Shown here piece by piece: positions 1 to 4,802 of a stretch of DNA of 5,070 bases. How positions within the stretch are numbered: the first letter of the stretch is position 1; every line of letters starts with the position of its first letter. A program made the translations under genes and the position numbers. Origin of the DNA: Acidobacteria bacterium RIFCSPHIGHO2_01_FULL_67_28 (GTDB lineage: Bacteria; Acidobacteriota; Terriglobia; Acidiferrales; 2-02-FULL-67-57); the NCBI GenBank assembly GCA_001766965.1, contig MEKM01000134.1, forward strand, positions 1-5,070. The letters are read 5' to 3'. Under the pieces are notes generated by a model. The model was given only the letters and a program-made list of their open reading frames with translations. It had not been told where the DNA came from and ran no database searches.

Positions 1-770
1 TCGGCGGTCTGGTAGCGCTGCTCGCGGTCCTTTTCCAGCGCGCGCAGGATGATCTTCTCGAGCTCCGGCGGGCAGTTGGGGACCACCTCGGTGATGGAGG
101 CGGGCGGCTCGTTCAGAATCTTGAAGAGGATGCCGGGGACGTCGCGGCCGGGGAAGGGGCTTTGGTAGGTCAAGATCTCGTAGAGGATGATGCCGATGGA
201 GAAAATGTCGGAGCGGGGGTCGACCGCCTGCCCGCGGATCTGCTCCGGCGACATGTACATCACCGTGCCCAGCACCATGCCGGTGCGGGTCATGGAGGTG
301 GCGCCGATGCGGGCGATGCCGAAGTCCACGATCTTCACCAAGCCGTCGGTGAGCAGGAAGATGTTGGCGGGCTTGACGTCGCGGTGGACGATGCCGTGCT
401 GGTGGGCGTGGTGCAGCCCCTTGCAGGCCTGGATGACGATGTCGAGCTTCTTGACGACGGTCAGGTCTTTGCGGGCGGAGATGATCTTGTCGACGTCCTC
501 CCCTTCCAGAAACTCCATGGCGATGAAGGGAATGCCGTCGGCTTCGTCAATGTCGTAGATGGTGACGATGTTGGGGTGGCGGAGCTGGCCGGCCGACTGC
601 GCCTCGCGGTAGAAGCGCTTCAGGAGCTCGGGGTTGCCGGCCACGTTCGCCGACATCGTCTTCAGCGCCACCGGACGGCCCAGCCGCGGGTCTTCGGCCT
701 TGTAGACCACGCCCATGGCCCCGCTGCCGAGCTCGGACTTAATTTGGTACTTGCCCAGTTTGGTGAGCAT
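1..770 (-). CDS. Hanks-type (PknB-like) serine/threonine protein kinase, catalytic domain, 3' end missing
   Basis: I translated the minus strand by hand; 256 complete codons are present and the frame is still open at the left edge. The kinase subdomains appear in order: glycine loop GSGAMG at residues 15-20, ATP-anchoring Lys37 in VALK, alpha-C Glu56, catalytic loop HRDVKPAN with Asp131, Lys133 and Asn136, DFG at 149-151, a Thr/Ser-rich activation segment 157-169 (likely autophosphorylation sites), SPE at 174-176 as the APE motif, and Asp/Arg of subdomains IX and XI. All catalytic residues are present, and it is an RD-type kinase, so it should phosphorylate Ser/Thr of cytoplasmic partners such as FHA proteins. 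The ATG at 768-770 puts the glycine loop at the usual distance from the N-terminus. Upstream in frame there is no other ATG or GTG before a TAG at 831-833, and the Shine-Dalgarno is weak. Any transmembrane or sensor part would lie beyond the window. The substrate cannot be told. Confidence 0.95.
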   Translation of the reverse strand, partial: MLTKLGKYQIKSELGSGAMGVVYKAEDPRLGRPVALKTMSANVAGNPELLKRFYREAQSAGQLRHPNIVTIYDIDEADGIPFIAMEFLEGEDVDKIISARKDLTVVKKLDIVIQACKGLHHAHQHGIVHRDVKPANIFLLTDGLVKIVDFGIARIGATSMTRTGMVLGTVMYMSPEQIRGQAVDPRSDIFSIGIILYEILTYQSPFPGRDVPGILFKILNEPPASITEVVPNCPPELEKIILRALEKDREQRYQTA

Positions 771-897
771 CAGCGCTTCAGTCCCGGCGACTCCCGGGGT
801 GCAAGCACACGTCCCCCGACCCGGCCAATCCTAGCATTTGACCCCGCCCAATTCAACCAAACCCACGGCGGGAAACCTGGAAGGGGAGGATGGCCGG
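771..897. other. Intergenic region between outer-membrane protein gene and kinase gene
   Basis: These 127 bases separate the TAA of the barrel gene (898-900) from the kinase ATG. Besides the promoter at 828-856 I see no convincing intrinsic terminator for the upstream gene: only short CCC/GGG pairings and no T-run on the minus strand. Read-through from the upstream operon into the kinase is therefore possible. Confidence 0.6.
828..856 (-). promoter_or_regulatory. Predicted sigma-70-type promoter for the kinase gene
   Basis: On the minus strand TTGAAT (851-856) is followed, after exactly 17 bases, by TAGGAT (828-833). The -10 is preceded by TGC, an extended -10 motif. Each hexamer matches the consensus at four of six positions. 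The expected transcription start is near 821, giving a leader of about 50 bases before the kinase ATG at 770. It lies in the 127-base gap between the barrel gene and the kinase, which suggests the kinase can be transcribed independently of the upstream operon. Found by eye; sigma factors of this organism may differ. Confidence 0.5.
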
Positions 898-1755
898 TTA
901 GAAGCGGCCGAAGACGCCGAAGGTGACGTGCAGGTTGGAGTAGAGCCCGCGCTGCTGGGAGGTAACGTCGGAGCCGAAACGCACCACGGGGCCCGGAAAG
1001 GGAAAGAAGCCTCGACGGGCAACTCCTCCGCGCTGGGTGAACTCCGAACCAGTGAAGAGGAAGCGGGCGTCTGCTCGGACGCCGACGTGCCGCCTCCAGT
1101 AGTACTTCACACCGCCGCCGACGTTGCCGCCGACACGCGTGAAGCGCTCGTTGTAGCTGAACTCGGCTTCGTCAAGGATGTCCACAGTGAGGGAAGGGCC
1201 CAATTGGCCACGCTCCAATCTTATGTTGGGACCGCGGCCGAAGCTCACAGCGTTCACCCCGCCAGTTAAGTACGGAACCCAGCGGCCGCGCTCCCGCAAG
1301 TGAAAGACCCCGTTCAGCGAATGAATCCACAGCCGCCCGGCAGCGGGCTGCTCTTGCAGGACGGTCACGCCCACGAGCGTGCCGGGGGGAGGCTGCTCGA
1401 CGAAGACGTCGGTGAAGCGGAAGTTGTTGCTCTGGGTGAAGGTGAAGCCGTACTCGACGGCCCAGCGCGGAGTGACGTCGTAGCTGGCGCGGAAGCCGCC
1501 CTGCCAGCGGACGTCGCGCGAGCGAATGTCGGGCCGCAGCGCGCAGACAACTGGATCCGGGCAAATTGAGGCGAAGGGAGTATAAGCCGGGTTTTCGTGG
1601 CGCGTGGTGGGAAAGGCCAGATTGGTGTAGAACCCGAAGTGGCCTTCAATCTCCACGCGGTCCTGCGGGTCACGCCCCTTCTCTTCCTGCGCCGCCAGCG
1701 ATGTGGCGACGAGGCACACAACACCGAGCACCAGACACTGCATTTTCTGTTTCAT
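898..1755 (-). CDS. Secreted outer-membrane beta-barrel protein (hypothetical, 285 aa)
   Basis: The protein begins with a clear signal peptide: MKQK, a hydrophobic core at about residues 6-20, and SLAA then QEEK with likely cleavage after Ala22. The mature part is a series of short amphipathic strands rich in aromatics and glycine (about 39-49, 85-94, 98-108, 145-153, 159-172, 206-220, 223-235 and 272-285), separated by polar loops. It ends in GVFGRF with C-terminal Phe, the usual barrel-assembly (BAM) signal. Size and about eight strands fit an OmpA/OmpW-like small barrel, but I recognise no specific family and no peptidoglycan-binding domain. Cys65 and Cys71 could form a disulphide in an extracellular loop. 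The start is ATG 1753-1755, with GGAG 8 bases upstream and the signal peptide right after it. The same frame stays open to 2145, but that extension overlaps the preceding gene and is not coding-like. The ATG overlaps the TGA of the upstream propeller gene, implying co-translation. A porin or an anchor for the propellers are both possible roles. Confidence 0.85.
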   Translation of the reverse strand: MKQKMQCLVLGVVCLVATSLAAQEEKGRDPQDRVEIEGHFGFYTNLAFPTTRHENPAYTPFASICPDPVVCALRPDIRSRDVRWQGGFRASYDVTPRWAVEYGFTFTQSNNFRFTDVFVEQPPPGTLVGVTVLQEQPAAGRLWIHSLNGVFHLRERGRWVPYLTGGVNAVSFGRGPNIRLERGQLGPSLTVDILDEAEFSYNERFTRVGGNVGGGVKYYWRRHVGVRADARFLFTGSEFTQRGGVARRGFFPFPGPVVRFGSDVTSQQRGLYSNLHVTFGVFGRF

Positions 1756-3020
1756 TGCAACGGCTCCAGGCTGCGGCGGAAACAGACGCCCCACCACCAG
1801 TAGTCTGGGTTCACGCCCCGCAAGCTGCATCCGAAAACGAGGTAGGCGCTCCCGGCGGCGTCCAGGGCGATGTCGCCCTCGAAGTGGCCGCGCCGACCGG
1901 TGGCGTTGAACTCCTTGCGGAAGTTCTCCCCGCCATTGAACGAGCACCGCATGAAGATGTCGAAACCCTTGTTGACTTCCTCCCAAACCGCGCAGACCTG
2001 CTCGGGGCGGCCCACGGCGATGCCCTGGGGGATGGAGGAGCCGTGGCCGCCGCGGGATAGCCGTTTGAGCTCGGAGAACGTGGCGCCGCCGTCGAGCGAC
2101 CGGCGGAACATCGTCTCCCACGAGCGCGGCCGCAGCATTTGCCAAATGGCGTACACGCGGCTGGGCGTCTCGCTGGCAATTCGCAGCCTCCCGGAAGCTC
2201 CCAAGCCCTCAGACAGGTTGACCGGAGCCGAGAAGGTTTGCCCGCCGTCATAGGAGGCCACCAGCAGAACATCGGGGGCGGCCCCGATCCTCCCTTGGTC
2301 CCATCCGGCGTAAAGCTGGGCAAGAGCGTCAGTACTGACGGCGGGGCCTGAAGAGGCAGACCACTCCGGCGTCCAACGGAAGGACACCTGAACCGGTGCG
2401 GAGAAAGTGTCGCCGCTGTCGGTCGAGCGGGTGAAGAAGATTTGCTCTGATTGCCCCGGGTACGGCTCGTATTCATCCAGCCACACCGCGATAACTTCGC
2501 CGACCGCGCCCGCCGCCAACTCGGGAACGAAGGCGCCGGTTGACTCCGCAGTCCGGGAGATGTTCTTCGGCGCGGTGAAGGTCCCGCCGGCATCGGTCGA
2601 GCGGACAAAGTAGATGCCGAAATCGGATGGGCCGCCGTACACCCAAACCACATAGAGCGTCCCGGCGGCGTCGACAGCCACCTCAGGGTGCCAGGCAGCC
2701 TCGTTGGGAGGACATCCCAGGTTCGAAAGGCTCACTGGCGCGGAGAAGCTACTCCCCCCATCCAGAGAGCGGGCGAAGTAGACATTGCTGTTGCAGCCCG
2801 ACGGGGGATTCCCATCCCAGACTATGTAGATCTCTCCACCAGGTCCCACGGCAACCTTCGGCTCGCCGGTGGATTGCAATGGGTCGGAAAGGAGCAAGGG
2901 CGGGGAGAGTTCCGGGCGAGCACTTCCCTGCACCTCGCGTGGCGCCGGTTGCAGGGACCCGGTGCAGAGCCACCCCAACGCCAGAAGAAGCATCACCTTG
3001 GCATGTGGCTTCACAGCCAA
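1752..3020 (-). CDS. Secreted Asp-box (BNR) beta-propeller protein 2, sialidase-like fold
   Basis: This is a 422-residue protein if started at TTG 3018-3020, which has GGAG 8 bases upstream. GTG 3012-3014 and ATG 2991-2993 are alternatives, giving 420 and 413 residues. The frame is open to 3152, but that would overlap the upstream gene by 79 bases and place the signal peptide internally. The N-terminus (Lys4, His6, Lys8, then a hydrophobic core at about 9-18) is a signal peptide followed by a Pro-rich linker; Cys19 does not sit in a good lipobox. Six Asp boxes of the form SxDxGxTF start at residues 85, 141, 199, 256, 308 and 360, spaced 52-58 residues, each after a YFxRS-type strand; the last is degenerate (Asn for Asp). 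This predicts a beta-propeller outside the cytoplasm. The FRIP motif of true sialidases is absent, so sialidase activity should not be assumed; such proteins are usually annotated as exo-alpha-sialidase or BNR-repeat. The protein stops at RRSLEPLQ, where a seventh Asp box would begin. It shares ATGA with the next gene. Confidence 0.85.
   Translation of the reverse strand: MAVKPHAKVMLLLALGWLCTGSLQPAPREVQGSARPELSPPLLLSDPLQSTGEPKVAVGPGGEIYIVWDGNPPSGCNSNVYFARSLDGGSSFSAPVSLSNLGCPPNEAAWHPEVAVDAAGTLYVVWVYGGPSDFGIYFVRSTDAGGTFTAPKNISRTAESTGAFVPELAAGAVGEVIAVWLDEYEPYPGQSEQIFFTRSTDSGDTFSAPVQVSFRWTPEWSASSGPAVSTDALAQLYAGWDQGRIGAAPDVLLVASYDGGQTFSAPVNLSEGLGASGRLRIASETPSRVYAIWQMLRPRSWETMFRRSLDGGATFSELKRLSRGGHGSSIPQGIAVGRPEQVCAVWEEVNKGFDIFMRCSFNGGENFRKEFNATGRRGHFEGDIALDAAGSAYLVFGCSLRGVNPDYWWWGVCFRRSLEPLQ
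1764..1767 (-). promoter_or_regulatory. Ribosome binding site of the outer-membrane barrel gene
   Basis: GGAG on the minus strand, 8 bases before ATG 1753-1755 and inside the last codons of the upstream propeller gene. It fixes the barrel start at 1755 rather than at the longer open frame. Confidence 0.65.
1920..2768 (-). repeat. Six-fold Asp-box (BNR) protein repeat array in propeller 2
   Basis: This coding repeat has six degenerate copies of a blade of about 55 residues. Each contains strand-Arg-Ser-x-Asp-x-Gly-x-x-Phe and is followed by a Ser-Ala-Pro-type turn in most copies. Parts remain visible at DNA level, such as the recurring gtcggtcgagcg-like string near 2416 and a close variant near 2592. 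Regular spacing shows a repeat protein of the propeller type, not recent DNA duplication, because the copies differ widely. Confidence 0.8.
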
Positions 3021-3028
3021 TAGGGTAG

Positions 3029-3032
3029 CTCC
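3029..3032 (-). promoter_or_regulatory. Ribosome binding site deciding a TTG start for propeller 2
   Basis: GGAG on the minus strand lies 8 bases before TTG 3018-3020, and 14 bases before GTG 3012-3014. The identical GGAG-8-start arrangement is used by the downstream barrel gene, so TTG is favoured, with GTG second. The ATG at 2993 has only AAGG two bases upstream and would remove the positive n-region of the signal peptide. Confidence 0.45.
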
Positions 3033-3057
3033 GTCACCGGCCTCGATGCAAGGCGGC

Positions 3058-3092
3058 CACCCAGGGCTACCCCCTAAGGGGTAACCTGGGTG
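3058..3092 (-). terminator. Strong intercistronic hairpin spanning the stop codon of propeller 1
   Basis: An inverted repeat pairs CACCCAGG with CCTGGGTG (8 bp) and then TACCCC with GGGGTA (6 bp). It is interrupted only by a one-base bulge on one side and a GC bulge on the other, and closed by a four-base loop (3074-3077). On the coding strand the loop reads TTAG and contains the TAG stop codon of the upstream gene. The hairpin begins in the last codons of propeller 1 and ends 25 bases before the GGAG of propeller 2. No T-run follows, so it is not a classical intrinsic terminator. An mRNA-stabilising 3' end, a processing site or a partial attenuator that lowers expression of the downstream pair fits better. 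Confidence 0.6.
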
Positions 3093-4609
3093 CTCCAGAT
3101 GTCCTGCTGGAACTTCTGGGTGCCGGGCTTCAACCGCCGCGTGTCCATCCACACGGGGTGGATTGTGACGGGGCCAGAAACTGACCCGATGTAATCGCCG
3201 ATGAACTCCCCGTTGAACTGGGCGGCCTTGATCTTGCCGCCATCGTTCACCTGGGTTTCGGCGCTGAAGGTTTGGCCCCCATCAGTGGAGCGTCGCCACA
3301 TCAAATTGAAGCGGGCCTTGGTGGTGTTGGTGCGACTGTAATAAACGAGGTCCAGGCTGCCGCTCGGGCTCACGCTCAACCAGGGGAAGAACTGGTCGTA
3401 CTGGGCGCTGAGCCGCACGGGCGTCGTCCAGGTGCCCCCTTGGTTCGTGGACCGCGTAACGAAAATGTCAGCATTGGTGTTCGTGGCGCTGCGGTAGGCC
3501 CCCCAGGCTAGGTGGAGCTCGCCGGAGGGCAGGCTGCGGGTAGGGTCCACCGCGGCCGTAGGAAAGCTATTGACGCGGAACTTGGTGTTGACGAGTTGCG
3601 TTTGTCCTCGGGGGTTATTCGGCAGGCCGAAAATATTGTCGGCCACGATGACGGGCTGCGGGCTCCAAGTCTGCCCACCGTCGGTCGAACGGGAGATCAA
3701 GATCCGGTTAGTCTTGAATGGCTCTGTGGACCTGAGCCGGGCCCAGGCCACGTAGACCGTCCCGTCCTGCCCGACGAAGGGAACCGACCCCTGGTTGTAG
3801 GCATCCGTCGAAAGGGTGATGGGGGCGCTCCACGTGTCGCCGTTGTCGGTCGAGCGCTTAACCTGGATGGCGGCACCACCAAGGACGATCCGAGTCCAGC
3901 TCACGTAGACGTTGCCCCGGTGCGCGCTGTTGGATTGATCGGCCGCGATGAACGGCTTGTCGTTGAAGGTGCTGGAGCCGCCCTGGGCGATGATGCGCAG
4001 GTTCGCAACTGGAAACGTTATACCCCCGTCGTCGGACCAGACCATGAAAACGGTGCCGTTGGTCGGGCTAACGTCAATGAGGTTGAATGCAACGCACGAG
4101 TAATACACTCGCCGCTCCCCGCCGATGACTGGGTCAGGGCTGAAGGCGAGCCCGGGGTCACTCGCCCTAGGGAACCCACCAGGCAGCGGAAGCGCTCCCG
4201 ACTCCGAGACCGGCCAAGTCAAGCCGCCATCGGGCGACCGGTAGTGCCCGCACGTGGGGTCGCCGCCAATTCCTTGGAAAAAGTCATTGGCGCCAGCTAC
4301 CAAGTGGTTAGGGTCACCAGGGTTCATCGAGATGTAGGGCTCGTTTTGCGGCTTGCCAGAGTCATTGGGGTCATTGACCAGGGCGTTCGTTCCGACACTT
4401 AGCCCAAGCGGACAGGGCAGTTCCGGGGTACCGCAGGTGTCGGGGTCGTTCGGGTCTTCCATTTCGATGGTCGCGGGGTCTATGCACACGGCACCCGAGG
4501 CGACGTCGCAGACGGCGGGCCCGGATTGGGCTTGGGAGGGCGGCAACAGCAAGATAGAAGCGCCGCCGAAAATCAGAACTACGAGAAGGGGAAAAAGAAG
4601 TTTCTTCAT
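3074..4609 (-). CDS. Secreted Asp-box (BNR) beta-propeller protein 1, sialidase-like fold
   Basis: A 511-residue exported protein. MKK, a hydrophobic stretch at about 4-23 and PPSQA then QSG form a signal peptide with likely cleavage after Ala28. Residues 30-100 are an Asp/Pro/Cys-rich linker (Cys34, 42, 59, 66; DPNDPD and DPNDSG) leading to NEPYISMNPGDPNHLV, a typical opening of secreted BNR proteins. Six Asp boxes SxDxGxTW/F start at residues 125, 192, 253, 308, 387 and 441, predicting a six-bladed propeller. Near the end FIGDYIGS and WMDTR match the conserved last blade of this family. The sialidase FRIP motif is missing, so glycosidase activity is unproven; binding to a surface or extracellular ligand is as likely. 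The ATG at 4607-4609 has GAGGTG just upstream; a GTG four codons earlier coincides with that Shine-Dalgarno and is rejected. It is the first gene of the probable surface-protein operon, 53 bases before propeller 2. Confidence 0.9.
   Translation of the reverse strand: MKKLLFPLLVVLIFGGASILLLPPSQAQSGPAVCDVASGAVCIDPATIEMEDPNDPDTCGTPELPCPLGLSVGTNALVNDPNDSGKPQNEPYISMNPGDPNHLVAGANDFFQGIGGDPTCGHYRSPDGGLTWPVSESGALPLPGGFPRASDPGLAFSPDPVIGGERRVYYSCVAFNLIDVSPTNGTVFMVWSDDGGITFPVANLRIIAQGGSSTFNDKPFIAADQSNSAHRGNVYVSWTRIVLGGAAIQVKRSTDNGDTWSAPITLSTDAYNQGSVPFVGQDGTVYVAWARLRSTEPFKTNRILISRSTDGGQTWSPQPVIVADNIFGLPNNPRGQTQLVNTKFRVNSFPTAAVDPTRSLPSGELHLAWGAYRSATNTNADIFVTRSTNQGGTWTTPVRLSAQYDQFFPWLSVSPSGSLDLVYYSRTNTTKARFNLMWRRSTDGGQTFSAETQVNDGGKIKAAQFNGEFIGDYIGSVSGPVTIHPVWMDTRRLKPGTQKFQQDIWSTQVTP
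3266..4237 (-). repeat. Six-fold Asp-box (BNR) protein repeat array in propeller 1
   Basis: This coding repeat has Asp boxes of the forms SPDGGLTW, SDDGGITF, STDNGDTW, STDGGQTW, STNQGGTW and STDGGQTF. Spacings are 67, 61, 55, 79 and 54 residues, less even than in propeller 2. The fifth box has Asn in place of Asp. The 79-residue interval (308-387) implies a loop insertion between blades four and five, around residues 325-360, which is a candidate ligand-facing loop. Confidence 0.8.
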
Positions 4610-4613
4610 GGAG

Positions 4614-4619
4614 CACCTC
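4614..4619 (-). promoter_or_regulatory. Ribosome binding site of propeller 1
   Basis: GAGGTG on the minus strand ends four bases before ATG 4607-4609, close to consensus. It supports ATG 4609 over the in-frame GTG at 4619-4621. Confidence 0.75.
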
Positions 4620-4662
4620 ACATTACGATCACACTACAGGCCCCGGCGCTCCACGACGCCGC

Positions 4663-4691
4663 CCTTTTCTCATCCCCCCCCCCCCGGTCAA
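4663..4691 (-). promoter_or_regulatory. Possible promoter of the propeller operon with a G12 spacer
   Basis: On the minus strand TTGACC (4686-4691, five of six matches to a -35 box) is followed directly by 12 consecutive G (4674-4685), then ATGAG. A -10 at 17-base spacing would be AAAAGG (4663-4668), which is a poor match. The -35 assignment is attractive but the -10 is weak, so this is tentative. The location, 54-82 bases before the propeller 1 ATG, is right for a promoter. Confidence 0.3.
4674..4685. repeat. Homopolymer tract, 12 C on plus strand (12 G on coding strand)
   Basis: Twelve uninterrupted C residues lie in the noncoding region upstream of propeller 1, the longest single-base run I see in the window. 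Such tracts slip during replication and are also a common site of sequencing length errors. Confidence 0.95.
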
Positions 4692-4721
4692 TAGGAAAAT
4701 CGTCCTACGCGGACTTTCCGC
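4692..4721. promoter_or_regulatory. Two adjacent small dyads upstream of the possible -35 box
   Basis: TAGGA and TCCTA with a 6-base gap (4692-4707) is followed one base later by GCGGA and TCCGC with a 3-base gap (4709-4721). The first dyad abuts the TTGACC box. They could be operator half-sites for the propeller operon, or weak hairpins at the end of the FHA transcript. The stems are only 5 bp, so chance is a real possibility. Confidence 0.25.
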
Positions 4722-4802
4722 CTAGCCAGCCCGCCCCCGGCCGCCGTGCATGGGGTCCAGGATGCGGAAGGCTTCGGCTTCAGACTCGGCGCGTGCGGGG
4801 GA

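Noticed and set aside
162..926. Open frame of 254 codons on the plus strand
   Set aside because: It is exactly antisense to the kinase, whose motifs are unmistakable. Its product is a low-complexity Asp/Val/Gly/His-rich string, as expected from the complement of GC-rich codons.
1756..2145. N-terminal extension of the barrel protein frame by 130 codons
   Set aside because: It lies wholly inside propeller 2 in another frame, is Arg/Pro-rich, and is followed by a perfect signal peptide at the internal ATG 1755 with its own ribosome binding site.
1811..2653. Minus-strand open frame of 280 codons within propeller 2
   Set aside because: It is a shifted-frame shadow with a Ser/Pro/Arg-rich product. 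The overlapping frame has regular Asp-box repeats.
3058..3092. Reading the hairpin as a classical rho-independent terminator
   Set aside because: The stem is strong, but the bases after it on the coding strand are GCCGCCTTGC with no T-run, and a gene with its own ribosome binding site follows within 40 bases.
3021..3152. Longer N-terminus for propeller 2 starting at 3152
   Set aside because: It overlaps propeller 1 by 79 bases, crosses the hairpin and would bury the signal peptide 50 residues inside.
3512..4402. Open frame of 296 codons on the plus strand
   Set aside because: It is antisense to propeller 1, which has a signal peptide, good ribosome binding site and six Asp boxes. The plus-strand product shows no recognisable domain or signal.
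1752..4609. Calling the propellers true sialidases
   Set aside because: Asp boxes define a fold found in many unrelated activities. I see no FRIP motif and cannot identify the catalytic arginines, so only the fold is claimed.
4622..4645. CRP-like site from TGTGA elements upstream of propeller 1
   Set aside because: The two TGTGA copies are direct, not inverted, repeats, so they do not match a CRP palindrome.
4371..4694. Short overlapping frames near the propeller 1 start on both strands
   Set aside because: They have no ribosome binding site and a low-complexity composition, and they coincide with the well-supported signal peptide region of propeller 1.
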